A stretch of 64,000 bases of DNA from Phascolarctos cinereus (GCF_002099425.1 NW_018344105.1:6698501-6762500); one strand, 5' to 3'; positions 20,332 to 30,690 are shown, counted from the stretch's first letter. Notes: a model not told the origin generated them from the letters alone. A program made the numbers and translations.

Positions 20332-21060
20332 AGTAATGCACTGTTGGTGGAATTGTGAACTAGTCCAGCCATTTGGAGAACAGTTTGGAACTATACTCAT
20401 ACCACTTCTACGTCTGTACCCTAAAGAGATTAAAGAAAAGGGAAAAGGACCCACATGTACAAAAGTATTTATAGCAGCTCTTTTTGTGGTGGCAAAGAAT
20501 TGGAAATGGAGAGGATACCCATCAATTGGGGGGTGGCTGAACAAGTTATGGTATATGATTGTGATGGAATACTTTTGTGCTATAAGAAATGATGAGCAGG
20601 TGGACTTCAGAAAAATCTTATATGAACTGATGCAAAGTGAAGTGAGCAGAACCAGGAGAACAGTGTACACAGTGACAGTAATATTGTAAGGATGAGCAAC
20701 TGTGAAAGACTTAGCTACTCTGATCAAGACAGTGATCCAAGACAATTCCTAAGGACCCATGATAAAAGATGCTATCCACCTCCAGAGAGAGAACTAATGA
20801 ACTCTGAATGCAGATCGAAACATACTTTTTAAACTTAATTTATTCTTATTGTTCTATTTTGTTTCTATTTCCTTTCGCAACACGGCTAATATGGAATACA
20901 TTTTGCCTGACCTCACATGTATAATTGAAATCAAATTGCTTGTCTTCTTAAGGAGGGGGAGAGAATTTGGAACTCAGAATTTAAAAAATGATTGTTATTT
21001 TTTTACATGTAATTGGGAAATATTTGATGAAATCAATAACAATATTTTTTTAAATAAAAA
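20332..21060 (+). mobile_element. 5'-truncated L1 LINE, 3' end
   Basis: Sense marsupial L1 of about 0.73 kb: the ORF2 C-terminal segment, then 3' UTR and A-rich end ('aataaaaaagaaaataa'). The 240-codon frame 19,967-20,689 combines upstream L2 noise with about 115 residues of L1 ORF2 (CWWNCELVQPFGEQFGT, YPKEIKEKGKGP, NWKWRGYPSIGGWLNKLWY, AIRNDEQVDF). The same residues occur at 52,800-53,100. It is not a gene. The insertion sits in L2. Confidence 0.92.
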
Positions 21061-21078
21061 AGAAAATAATGTCTCTTC
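21061..21078. repeat. Target-site duplication, right copy
   Basis: agaaaataatgtctcttc matches 20,314-20,331 at 16 of 18 positions. Confidence 0.8.
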
Positions 21079-21545
21079 TAATTGCCTCCATTTCTTCTCG
21101 TCTTACCCACTTCCCAGTCTGGCTTCCAACCTCATCACTCAATTGAAGCTGCTATCTCTAAAAGTACTAGAAGTTTCTTGATTTCCAAATCTGATGGCTT
21201 TTTCTCAATCCTCTTGAGAATCTCTTGAGCAGCATTTGAAATTGTCGAACATCTCGTACTCCTTGATACTCTCTCTTCTCTGAGTTTTCATGCCACTGCT
21301 CTCTCCTAGTTTTCCTCCTGCCTGTTTTACTGCTCCTTCTCAGTCTTCTTGGCTGATATCTGTCAGTATGCCCTGGGGCTCGATCCTGAACCCTCTTATC
21401 TTTTCCCGCCACACTCTTTTCTGGTGACCTCGTAGGTTCCCATGGGCTTAATTATCTTCTCCGTGCGGATGATCCTCATATTTTTATAACTAGCCCTCTG
21501 GCTAGTCTCTGTCTTGAGCTCCAACCAATCTGTCTGTTGATCATC
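21079..21545 (+). mobile_element. L2 LINE ORF2 fragment, right part
   Basis: This resumes the L2 across the L1: 'cagtctggcttccaacctca', 'ggctttttctcaatcctctt', 'gccactgctctctcctagtt', 'ttcccatgggcttaattatc'. These are RT-domain blocks of L2 in order. Confidence 0.85.
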
Positions 21546-22255
21546 AGCGATCATTTATTAGGCACCGGTTATGGGCCAGGCACTGTGCTAGGTGCTGAGG
21601 TTGCTGTCGAGGAGTTTACATTCTATTGGGAGGAGACAACATGGAGATATTTTAGGGGAAGGCATCTCGAAAAGCCTCCTAGAGAAGATGGTACTTGGAC
21701 TGACTCCTGAATGAAACAAGGGATTTGAAAAGGCAGAGGTGAGGGAGGAGGGCACTAGATGGATCGGAGGCAGCCAGTGTAAATGCACAGAGATGGTAGA
21801 TAGAGTGTTTCATGAGGAACAACAAAGCTAGTTAGCCTGGATTGTAGGCCCCATGAAGTGGAGTGATGTATGATAAAGCTGGAGAGGTGGGTTGGAGTCA
21901 GCTTGTGAAGAAGAGCTTTAAAGAGCAAGCAGAGGAATATGTATTTGATCCCAGAGGTAATAGAGAACCACTGAAGTTTATTGAGTAGGGAGGTGACATG
22001 ATCAAACCTATGCTTTAGTTAAGTCCCTTTGGCAGCTATATGAAAGATAGATTAGAGTTGAGAGAGACTTGAGGCGGGGGCACCAGATAAGAGGCTTTTA
22101 AAATCATCCAGGCAAGAGGTGATGAGGGCCTGAATTAAGTTGTGGCCTTATGAATAGAGAGAAGGGGATGAGAAATTGTGGAGGAAGAACTGAAAAGGTT
22201 TGCAAACCGATTGGATACATGGTGTGAGTGAGAGCAGAATGGAGGATATAATCAA
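21546..22255 (-). mobile_element. L2 LINE 3' portion, inverted to its neighbour
   Basis: Antisense L2 beginning at its 3' terminus: 'catttattaggcaccggtta', 'gccaggcactgtgctaggtg', 'ggagtttacattctattggg', then 'gagaaccactgaagtttatt', 'catccaggcaagaggtgatg' and 'gattggatacatggtgtgag'. It is tail-to-tail with the sense L2 at 20,055-21,545. Confidence 0.85.
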
Positions 22256-22359
22256 ACTTGTGAAAGTGGTTTACTTGAGGGAGAAGAAGAACAATAATAA
22301 GTTAGGTTTTCAGAACACTTTACATATATTATCTGATCCTGGCTATTATTATGATGGTG

Positions 22360-22505
22360 TTTTCTATAGAAATAACTCCAAGCCCACATTGACAACTGGA
22401 TGACCCAGAGGTGTCTCAAACTCAACATGTCTGAAACAGAACTGATTGTCTTGTCTCCCAAACCTTTCCCTCTTCACAATGCCCCCATTACTGTTGAGGG
22501 CACAG
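22360..22505 (+). mobile_element. L2 LINE fragment
   Basis: Sense L2: 'gacaactggatgacccagag', 'gtgtctcaaactcaacatgt', 'ctgaaacagaactgattgtc'. It corresponds to ORF2 around ...WMTQRCLKLNMSETELIVL. Confidence 0.8.
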
Positions 22506-22584
22506 GGCGTAGAGCCAGAAGATCTGACTTCTAGTCCTGGCTCTGCCATGAGTTGTGTGAGTGAAATGCAAGGTAGGTAAGTCA
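22500..22584 (+). mobile_element. THER1/MIR SINE, left part
   Basis: Core 'cagaagatctgacttctagt' and 'cctggctctgccatgagttg'. It is interrupted by an antisense L2 end and continues at 22,838. Confidence 0.7.
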
Positions 22585-22837
22585 GTTAATCAACAAGCAT
22601 TTATTAAGCACCTACCACATACAAGGCGTTGTGCCAAGTGCTGGGGAATACAAATAAAAGCAAAAGATAGCCCCTGCCCTCAAGGAGCTCACAGTCTGTT
22701 GAGGTAGGGAGCAGCACACAAACATCCATGTACAGACAAGATATGTACAGGATAAACTGGAGATAATCAACAGAGGAAACAGACTAGAATTAAAGGAGTT
22801 CGGGAAAGGCTTTCTGTAGAAGGTGTCAGACACCTTT
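22585..22837 (-). mobile_element. L2 LINE 3' end inside THER1
   Basis: Antisense L2: 'tcaacaagcatttattaagc', 'acctaccacatacaaggcgt', 'ctgccctcaaggagctcaca' and 'ggataaactggagataatc'. It lies between the two halves of a THER1 SINE, so this L2 end looks younger than that SINE. Confidence 0.8.
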
Positions 22838-22955
22838 CAGCGCCTCAGTTTCCTATTCCATCTCACAGGGTTGTTGTGAAGATCCAATGAAATAATATAC
22901 ACGAAATGCTTTGTAAACTGTCAAACACACACTGTTAAAAGCTATTGTTACATTA
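22838..22955 (+). mobile_element. THER1/MIR SINE, right part
   Basis: Tail half: 'gcctcagtttcctattcc', 'cagggttgttgtgaagatcc', 'acgaaatgctttgtaaactg'. Confidence 0.7.
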
Positions 22956-23258
22956 ATGCGTTGTCCTTCTTGTGTAGGGTTTGGCATCTTAAAAGAAGAC
23001 GCAGAGAAAGGGTCATTCTTAAGCTGAAGGAATGACTTGCCAAGGGTGGAAGTTGATTGGGGTATGTTTCTCATTGCCATGTAGACAACTTGTGTACTCA
23101 GCCTGTGCGTTAGGCCAGTCCTGCCTGACCTATTTTCTAAGTTCAGGTCTACCACCCTTTGAAAGGTTATTTTTGTGTGATTGCATAGGTTTTTTTTCTC
23201 TTCTATATGTGATAGAACTGAAGAAGGTTCTGAGGTTCTGTACCCAACATTGATAAAA
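22956..23258. other. No recognised feature
   Basis: About 300 bases with no confident family. A 73-codon plus frame and part of a 149-codon minus frame (22,853-23,302) cross it without domain signs. Confidence 0.45.
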
Positions 23259-24370
23259 CTGTAATGAGTATACTCTGGCCCCAGTCTCTCAGGGCCAGGC
23301 AAGCTATATCTCCCCTCAAGGTTCCAAATACCCTGAGGGGCTGGTGGATCTCTCCTCTCTACTGCCCTTGGCTCAAGCCCCCACCAACTGGGTTCACCCC
23401 GTTTGTGAACAAGTCAGTAACTAGCACCCCAGGTCTATTTAACCACTTAACATCATGTAGCTTTTATAAAGGAATATTTACTTCACAGATATAGTAAAAA
23501 AACAGAAACATTATCCCCAACTTCTTGAGAATGTAATTCTCTACCCACCCACACACACACTTTGGCCTCAGGAGGTAAGGTAGAAATAGACTCACAATTT
23601 ACCTCACATTGGTCCGACCAAGTTCTCATGCCAAAGTGGTATTGTTGCCAGATACTGCTAGGCTGGGGTCCCAAAGGTCACTCCAGTTCCTCAAGGCCCT
23701 GCTCCTGGGCTGGCTGCAACACTTGGCCTGGATTCCTGTAGCTTTTGAAATTCCCAAGGTTGGAGACTCCATTCACTGCACCTAGAGCAGAAAGGAGTGA
23801 ACAAAAACGCCAAGGACCCAGGTCTATTTCTTCCTATGGTATGTTTTTTTGGGGGGGCTAGGTAACTGGGTCACACAGCTAGTAAGTGTCAAGTGTCTGA
23901 GGCCAGATTTGAACTCAGGTCCTCCTGATTCCAAGGCTGGAGCTCTATCCACTAAGTCACCTAGCTGCCCCCCTCCCATTTTTTTTTTGCTTTTTGGGTG
24001 AGGCAGTTGGGGTTAAGTGACTTGCCCAGAGTCACACAGCTAGTAAATATCAAGTGTCTAAGGTCGGATTTGAACTCAGATCCTCCTGACTCCAAGACCA
24101 TGGAGCTCTATCTACTGCGCCACCTTGCTGTCCCTGAGGTCTATTTCTTGGGGCTCACATGGCCTCGGCAGGGATGGCCCCCAAGGGCCGCCTTCTTATA
24201 GCCTGGCTCTCTCATTAGAAGCCATGAGTGAAGGAGTCACCTTGCTCCTCCAGACACAGAGATGACCAAAGCTTACTCAGGCTCTTTTGAAGACATTGAC
24301 AGTTCTGGCGATACTGCCAGTGGATACAGGCTCCTCCCAACCATATGGTAGGCCACCTGGAACCAGTTCT
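23259..24370. mobile_element. LTR-like relic, copy 1
   Basis: A decayed, non-coding repeat related to 27,450-28,240 and 35,885-36,850. Shared anchors include 'aatatttacttcacagata' with 'tagtaa' (23,473-23,497) and 'gactccattcactgc'. Length near 0.8 kb without the SINEs and the lack of reading frames fit a solitary LTR of an endogenous retrovirus-like family. The family is not identified and orientation is uncertain. It is old and degenerate, and carries two joined SINEs (23,833-24,136). Confidence 0.4.
23820..24149 (-). mobile_element. Head-to-tail SINE pair with one shared duplication
   Basis: Two antisense WSINE1/SINE1_MD-type units lie side by side: 23,850-23,975 (tail end missing) and 23,980-24,136 (complete). 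Each has 'gtcacacagctagtaa' and 'gatttgaactcag', and a T-run separates them. The word aggtctatttctt occurs at 23,820-23,832 and 24,137-24,149, so a single 13-bp target-site duplication encloses both. This is either retroposition of a dimer or insertion of one unit into the other's A-tail. Confidence 0.8.
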
Positions 24371-24499
24371 AGATGTCTACACATACACCTCCCTCACACA
24401 TCATCACAATTCTCCTGGAAGCAGCTCCATAGTGTCCTCCATGGGGAGACGCCACATTAACAAGCTGATGTTATGTGCACATATGCCAGACCCCCATCA

Positions 24500-24682
24500 C
24501 ATAATCGAAAGACTGCAAAAGTCACTCTGCCCTGCTCTGACCACATCGGAACATTGTGTTCACTTCTAGGGGTCATAGTCTAGAAAGGACTTTGACAAAG
24601 AAGGACTACCTACCTCCATGATGAGGAGCTTGGAGACCATGCCATGTGAAGATCAGTTGGAGGAACTGGACGTGTTGAAAAT
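24500..24682 (+). mobile_element. L3/CR1 LINE 3' region, left part
   Basis: Sense L3: 'accacatcggaacattgtgt', 'tcacttctaggggtcatagt', 'gaggagcttggagaccatgc' and 'gatcagttggaggaactgga'. It is interrupted by an L2 3' end. Confidence 0.8.
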
Positions 24683-24857
24683 GGGCATTGCCTCAACTGC
24701 CTTGCATGCATTTTGTATTTATTCCATTAATAGTTATTTTCTATATACTTATATATGTACGCATTGTCTCCCCCATCAGAATATAAGCCCTTCAAGAGCA
24801 GGGACTGGCATTGTTCTCGGCACGTAGTGGGTGCTTAATCAATTTCTGATTGATGCT
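24683..24857 (+). mobile_element. L2 LINE 3' terminus inside L3
   Basis: Sense L2 end: 'ctcccccatcagaatataag', 'cccttcaagagcagggactg', 'agtgggtgcttaatcaattt'. The L3 continues in register on both sides, so the L2 end inserted into the L3. Confidence 0.8.
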
Positions 24858-25160
24858 TAGCCTTGGAAAAGAAGAAATACAGGAAAGACATGACAGTTGT
24901 CTTCAAGTATTCAAAAGACTGTCATCAAGAGGAAGGATTCGACTCATTCTTTGGCTTCAGAAGACAAAACTAAGAGCAACCAGGGGGCAGCTTCAGAGAG
25001 ACAGATTTGGGATCAATGGCAGAAAAAAATAATTCAGGAGTTTTCCAAAAGTGAGATGGGCTGCTCTGGGAGGTAGTGAGTTCCCTATCAGAGGTAGTCT
25101 TAAAGAGAAGGCTAACTAATCACTTGTCTGGGATATCATAGAGGACATTTCTGCTGAGAG
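24858..25160 (+). mobile_element. L3/CR1 LINE 3' region, right part
   Basis: 'tagccttggaaaagaagaaa', 'catgacagttgtcttcaagt', 'cttcagagagacagatttgg', 'gagatgggctgctctgggag' follow the L3 3' order to near its terminus. Confidence 0.8.
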
Positions 25161-25262
25161 TTCTTTGGGCCTCAGTTTTCTCATCTGTAAAATGAGAAGA
25201 TTGGATTAGGTGGCCTCTAAGTTCCCTTTCAGCTCTAAATCTATCATCTCATGATCCTAAAT
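25161..25262 (+). mobile_element. THER1/MIR SINE, tail only
   Basis: 'gggcctcagttttctcatct', 'gattggattaggtggcctct', 'ctttcagctctaaatctatc'. Confidence 0.7.
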
Positions 25263-25319
25263 ACCTTCTGAGTCCTCTCCAAGTCATGAGATTCTCTGAT
25301 TCCTTCCACAATTGGGGAG

Positions 25320-25510
25320 GGCCAGGGCGATATACTGGAAAGAACACTGTATCAGTAGCTATTCCCTGACACTAATTAGCTGTGTGATTTTGAACAAGTC
25401 ACTTCCCTTCTCTGGGCTTCAGTTACCATCTCTTTAAATTGAGGGGGTTGGACTAAATGATTTTTAAGGTCCTTTCCCATTCTGACATTCTTTTGGTTCT
25501 ATGGGGCTTC
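25320..25510 (+). mobile_element. THER1/MIR SINE
   Basis: Head 'ggcgatatactggaaagaac', middle 'ctgacactaattagctgtgt', tail 'ctctgggcttcagttaccat', 'gggttggactaaatgatttt'. Confidence 0.8.
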
Positions 25511-26024
25511 ACCAACTTCTCAACTAGGGGCTGGACACGCTTGCTCTGTGTCACCTGATAGCAACACTGCTGTAGCTCTCAGAATCAGTTTGAAAACAGA
25601 AGGTAAATTAAACCCATATGCTTCCCCCAAAGGCAAAACCATATTCCTCCTGTTACCTTAAATGCCTGATTTTCATAAACCACTTTTTTCCTGTGAAAAT
25701 TAATACCACATTTAAGTAAGATAAGGTCACATGTTATTTAGTCCCCTTGCCAATGTCAGAATGAGGCTGATTTATAGTGGAAAGCAAAGACTGGGAGAGA
25801 AACTATTTGATGGAATGGAACGGGACTCCCCTGGCCAGCGAGCTGCCTTCTGGGACAGGGCAATGGCCCCAAAGCCATCGTTCCAAATCAGGCTATATTG
25901 GATGCAATCCCTCATTCTGAGGGCTGGGATGTCTCTTCTTTGTGGAATTGTCTCTGGACTGCCTTCCAGACAGATGGATTGAAACTGAAAGGGTGTGAAT
26001 ATTGTGGAGGAATCCAGATGAATA
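25511..26024. other. No recognised repeat
   Basis: About 510 bases outside any recognised repeat. The left half is A/T-rich with homeobox-type TAAT/ATTA words (for example 'gaaaattaataccaca'); the right half carries an 83-codon frame (25,731-25,982) without motifs. Candidate conserved non-coding DNA only by absence of repeats. Confidence 0.4.
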
Positions 26025-26205
26025 TGATATTCTAGGATTTAGAGTTGGAAGGGACCTTGGAGATCATCCAGTCCAACATCCCCATTTTACAGATAGGGAA
26101 ACTGAGGGGGGGGCAATGACTTGTCCAAGTTCACATAGCTAGTAAATAGCAGAGCTGGGATTTAAACTCAGGTCTTATTTCATATCTAATGCCTTAGAAG
26201 GCAGC
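26025..26205 (-). mobile_element. MIR SINE
   Basis: Antisense MIR, well kept: 'ttagagttggaagggacctt', 'ggagatcatccagtccaaca', 'ccattttacagatagggaaa', 'gcagagctgggatttaaact'. Confidence 0.88.
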
Positions 26206-27154
26206 TCAGCCTAACTGTACCTTCTCTTCCTCCTGCCCTACTCTAAACCCAGTTAGCGCCTGACATGGTGGACAGTGCCAGTATTCCTCAGTTTCCTTTT
26301 AAGGCAACAGAAAGGGTACATGATTGGTACCATGCATACGTGGTTAAAAAAAAAAAGATGCCATACTAATCAAGGTCAGGATTTCAGGGAATAGAGACAA
26401 AATTCATCTTGAGAGTAAACAGACCATTTTAGTGAACATACAAGAAAGACAGAAGATGTTTACGTCTATCTCAGTGCCATGCCTGGGTCCCTACTGTGGC
26501 CTGGTTCAACGAAATGAACTGTGTGTGTGATTGCAACCTGTGCAGACAATGGAATGGGTCTAGAGGCAGGGCAATTTAACGCTGAACTAAGGAAAAGGAG
26601 CCAAGGTCTCACACCAATGCACCAGCACGGGGTGAGCAGGCCCCAGGTGTCCTTGAATACACCAGTGGTAAGGCTAAACTTGAGGCTCGGCAGAATCCTT
26701 TGGAGGGAGCGCTCTCATGGAGAGTCATCAGTCTCTGCAGCTGTCTATCTGCATGTCCCTCCTTTCCCTCTGGGTGTCAAATATAACCTATGTGCACCAG
26801 ATGTGTGCATCTGGGTAACAAATTGTCCTTTACCCATCGGTCTGCTTCCTGTCATCCTTGACTCCCTTGGCATATCCTAATGATTTCTTTAGGTTCAGTG
26901 TACATTTATTAAGCACTTGCCGCATACAAAGCTCTCGGTTTGACTTCTATTCTTGGATGCAGTTGTCATGTGTTCATTCAGCCCCTGTGCTCTCTACTCA
27001 TAGAAGGCTTCTGCTTTTCTCCCTCTGGTCCATCAGTGTCCTATTTTCTGTTCCATTTTTGGCCAAGGTGCAAAGTGCTGTATCCAGGTGGCCAGAGCAG
27101 TGAAAGGCTCATGTGGGGTTGCTGTGGGAACTATTGAAAGATCATTTAGTTTAT
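26206..27154. other. No recognised feature apart from a short L2 end
   Basis: About 950 bases. A weak antisense L2 terminus ('catttattaagcacttgccg') lies at 26,899-26,935. A 119-codon plus frame (26,521-26,880) lacks domain or signal features. Nothing else recognised. Confidence 0.45.
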
Positions 27155-27345
27155 AGGAGTGATAGGACTCTGGAACTGGAAGGGACCTTAAAGATAATAC
27201 AGTTCAGTCACCTCATTTTATATTTGAGGAAACTGAGGCCCAAAGAGAGGAAATGATTTGCCCAAGATCACACGTGGTTATAGAACTTAGATTCAAACTC
27301 ATTTCTCTTGAGTCAAAATCCAATGTCCTTTCCACCGCAGCAGAC
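27155..27345 (-). mobile_element. MIR SINE
   Basis: Antisense MIR: 'ggaactggaagggaccttaa', 'gaggaaactgaggcccaaag', 'gatttgcccaagatcacacg' and the head 'tttccaccgcagcaga'. Confidence 0.85.
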
Positions 27346-27449
27346 GGTCTGTGCAGTTAAGCCCCTACATTCTCACTTCCAGGCAAGAACCAATCCTGTT
27401 TTTAATGACTTTCAGAGAAAAAGATTCCTACCAGTTCTCAGACAGTAGG

Positions 27450-28240
27450 ATTGCTCTGGTATATTTAGGCTTTGGAGATACTACTCCAGTTCCCATTTGC
27501 ATTCATAAGTTGGGTCTCCAGAGCATGATGGCTATGGCCCCTCAGAGCTCTAGGGGTAACTTGGAGGGGTTGGGTTATATTTCTAATGCTTGTAAGCAAC
27601 CAGCAGTGTGTTTTCTCTCATTACTAGGGTTTATATCAGTATCAAATTAGCCAGACTCAACTGGTTTTTAGAAAGAATTTAATAAAGTGATATATTAAGA
27701 ACGATTGGTACAAAACACCTAAAAGTCTGACATACTCTCCCACGAGTATGCACAGAGTCCAAGGGAAAGTGGGCCTCAAGCTTGGAGTACACATGGCAAA
27801 GAGTTAGTAACTCACAACTTCAGGAAGTCCTTTTGCTAGGTATGGTCCAACTTTTCTCAGAGGCTCTTTTGCAGAGCCTTGACTCTTCCTTCCCTCATCT
27901 CGTCCAGTCTGTCCTGGGCTCCCGATGCAGACAGTGCCACCAGCCACTCTTATCACAGGGACTGTGCTGGGACAGTAGATGAAAAGTCTACATCCTCTGG
28001 TCTTCTGAAGTTTGCCAGATGGGCAGGAGGAGAAGGAGGCCAAGGTGAAGGTGCTCTTTTCCTGTTCTCCCAGGCCATCTCTCTTGGATTTGGCTGGAAC
28101 TCTTGTGGCTTGTTTGAATCTTCAATTTCAGCTAGATCAGTGGTTTAGATAGGCCCCAGAGGGAGTGACCAATCTGAACAGACTTCCTGTCACACCTGGG
28201 AACTACCTACACCTTGTTTACACCTAGTGAATAATGGTTC
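27450..28240. mobile_element. LTR-like relic, copy 2
   Basis: Related to copies 1 and 3: 'ctaggggtaacttggagggg' here corresponds to 'ctaggggtactcttgagggg' at 35,936-35,955, and the following 'ttgggtta...tctaatgct' to 'ttgaggta...tttaatgct'. The A/T-rich block 'gatatattaagaac' (27,689-27,702) aligns with the '...gatatagtaa...' block of the others. No coding part is seen; it is consistent with a solitary LTR fossil. Family uncertain. Confidence 0.4.
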
Positions 28241-28249
28241 TCAGCTGAT

Positions 28250-28490
28250 GGATGTAGTGATGCTAAATGGGGTTGGGTGATTTTGACCTTAATTTGGTGA
28301 CTTTGGAAAGGCCTCCTATCCTTTCTGAACCTCACTTGTTTTGTCTATAAAATGGAGAAAAGGATCCCCATGCTTTCTCCTCCTTTGCAGGGATATTGTA
28401 AGACTAAAATAAGGTCACAGATATAAAAGTAATTTCAGCTTTTCACAGGAAAAGCACTATGGGATATATAATTCTTGTTGTTAATAATAA
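28250..28490 (+). mobile_element. MIR-family SINE with long tail
   Basis: 'gattttgaccttaatttggt', 'tttctgaacctcacttgttt', 'gtctataaaatggagaaaag', 'cagggatattgtaagactaa'. This is the MIR form with the L2-like 'gttgtgaggat' tail. Confidence 0.65.
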
Positions 28491-28737
28491 TCCTCCACTG
28501 AAGTCTTCCAGTGCCCCATTAGAGCATGCAGGCAGCTACTGAGGAGATGGTGGAGAAGAAAGGACTGGATGGTCTCATGATTCCTTTCTGAGTCAGAGAG
28601 GGCATGAACTACCATTACTGGCCCCGTTTTTGGCCAGAGGAGCTGAACTAAAGGAAAGGGAAGTGACTTGGGGTCTCCAGTCCACTGACCAGGCCCTTTG
28701 CCTCTTACCTTTTGTTGGTATTCTAGATCCAGGATAC

Positions 28738-28998
28738 TGCTGTTCAGTCATTCAGTCATGTCCGACTCTTTGTGACCCTGTGGACTTGTCTGTAGGGTTT
28801 TCTTGGCAAAGATACTGGAGTGGTTTACCATTTTCTTCTTCACTGTGTCCCCATTTTATAGATGAGGAACTGAGGCAAATAGGGGTCAAGTGACTTGCCG
28901 AGGGTCACACAGCTGGTAAGCATCTGAGATCAAATTTCAACTCAGATCTTTCTGACTCCAGGCCCGGTACTCTATCTACTGTACCACGTAGCTGCCCC
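28738..28998 (-). mobile_element. MAR1-type SINE
   Basis: Antisense MAR1: 'tgctgttcagtcattcagtc', 'atgtccgactctttgtgacc', 'ggagtggtttaccattttct', 'gccgagggtcacacagctgg', head 'gtaccacgtagctgcccc'. Confidence 0.9.
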
Positions 28999-29265
28999 CA
29001 GACCCCTGTATATCACTTACTCTCTTTGGCCATAGTTTGCTCATCTAGAAAATGAGTGGGTAGCCCTAAATGGCTTTTGAGGTCCCTTCCAGTTTTAAAT
29101 CTAGGATTCTTTGCTTGATTAATGGTATGACCTTGGACAAGTCACTTCCCCACGAGCCTCAGTTTCCTCCTCTATAAAATGACAGGGGTTAGACTAAATG
29201 ACCTCCCAAGGCCCCTTCCAGCTTTATATCCTCAGACTCCTTAGAGGCAATCTGGCTGGCAACTA
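28999..29265 (+). mobile_element. THER1/MIR SINE tail plus a second THER1
   Basis: First unit (28,999-29,115): 'gtttgctcatctagaaaatg', 'cttttgaggtcccttccagt'. Second (29,118-29,265): 'aatggtatgaccttggacaa', 'gcctcagtttcctcctctat', 'gggttagactaaatgacctc'. The two are in the same orientation. Confidence 0.75.
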
Positions 29266-29527
29266 GCTGTTGGGTCTTTAATGTAGATATGTGTGCTTGG
29301 AGAAAAGGATTAACTGCCCCCCCCCAACCTCCAACTTACAGTGCTGGCCACATAGGCAATTATCTCAGGGGAAGGGCTCCGATCAGGAATGAAACAAACA
29401 AGGATTTTGAACCATCTTAGCAAGATTCAAGGACTAGCCCCAGGGAAGATGGCCAGAAAGCCCCCAACCTATCTAACACTAACCCATGGGCTGACTCCCC
29501 TTCCGTGGCCCTTGGCAGTTTTATTTC

Positions 29528-29745
29528 TTAGGGTCATAGAGATCATCCAGGATGTGCATTTTACAGCAGAGCAAACTGTGGCCCAGAGAAGACAAAGGAC
29601 TCGCTCAGGGTCACCCAGCTAGTAAGGGGCAGAGCTGGGATGCAAGCCCAGGTTGGCCACCTCTTGTTTACGTGCTAGTTGAATTAGATGGCCCCTGAGC
29701 GCTTTTTTGCCTCTGAGATTCTAGGAGTCAATGATTCTGTGACTT
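29528..29745 (-). mobile_element. MIR SINE
   Basis: Antisense MIR: 'gtcatagagatcatccagga', 'cattttacagcagagcaaac', 'tcagggtcacccagctagta', 'cagagctgggatgcaagccc'. The last 80 bases ('gaattagatggcccctgagc') look like a sense THER1 tail. Confidence 0.75.
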
Positions 29746-30004
29746 GAAAGCCCGGGCTTTTTCTACTGCTTCCCCTACAGCATTGTGTGGGAGTTGGGCT
29801 CCAGGCCAGACATGCTCATTTCTGGGAGGGGATTGGGAACTAAAGCTGAGCTTGGAGCTTTCAGGGGCTTTGGAATTTGGGAGATGGCCCAGTCCAAGGG
29901 CAGGAAGGCCAAGGTGGGAGGGTGATTGTATGGGTGGAGAGCCCAGGGTTATTGGCTCAAAATGGAGGGAGCTCAGGGGCCTGGGAGGTGGAGTAATTGT
30001 CTAT

Positions 30005-30185
30005 CCATGTGATGGTGTGGTGTAGTGGAAAGAACAGAAAATCGAGAATCAGAGGGCCTGAGTTCAAATCCTAGTTCTGCTGTTTACTGTCTATGGAATT
30101 TTGGTCAAGCCACTTCCGGGCCTCAGTTTCTTCCTTCTGTAAAATGGGGGGCTTGCCCTATATAACTTCTAAAGGTTTTTTTTTA
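30005..30185 (+). mobile_element. THER1/MIR SINE
   Basis: Head 'gatggtgtggtgtagtggaa', core 'cagagggcctgagttcaaat', middle 'ctagttctgctgtttactgt', tail 'cgggcctcagtttcttcctt'. Confidence 0.85.
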
Positions 30186-30477
30186 GTGCAAAATCCTATG
30201 GTCCTAAGAAAAGTATATATAAAAATAAGACAATGGCTTGTTAGAATAGATCTGCTGCCTTGCCAAGTAGGAAGGAAAAGTCTCACCAGCAAGAATTCCA
30301 GGCCTCCCTCCAGTCAGAGGCAACCCTTTACTTGTAAGGCCCTGAACCCCTCTGTCCAGTTTTTAGGGATCCCACTACTTGCAAGGGCACATAACCCAGA
30401 GCTAGGGCCTTTATATTGGTTTAGAAAGCTCACAAAAATGAATACTCTTCAAACCAGAAGTATTTTCCCTTCCTAAA

Positions 30478-30690
30478 CTCCAGCTGGTGAGTTCAAATTC
30501 CTCTGCCTGGCACTCAAGGCTCTCCACACATCATACCCTTCTTTCAGCGAGAAGAAAGGAACTGAGCTGGGCCTTGAAGCCTTCCCTGTCCGCCCTTGCC
30601 CCTGAGGTCTCTCTCTTTCCTGAACCTCTATCATGCTTATAGTCCACGCTCCATTTTCTGTCCCTTAGAGACTCCTAGACGCTATCCACT
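30478..30690 (+). mobile_element. L2 LINE fragment
   Basis: Sense L2: 'attcctctgcctggcactca', 'aggctctccacacatcatac', then 'tctctctttcctgaacctct'. Short and diverged. Confidence 0.6.

Noticed and set aside
19967-20689. 240-codon open frame, the longest in the window
   Set aside because: Its last 115 residues are marsupial L1 ORF2 C-terminus (same residues at 52,800-53,100) and the first part is read-through of an L2 in a meaningless frame.
20158-20745. 195-codon minus-strand frame
   Set aside because: Antisense of the L1/L2 segment; equals the antisense frames seen at other L1 3' ends.
22853-23302. 149-codon minus-strand frame
   Set aside because: Overlaps the THER1 tail and an unassigned stretch; no motif and no codon bias visible.
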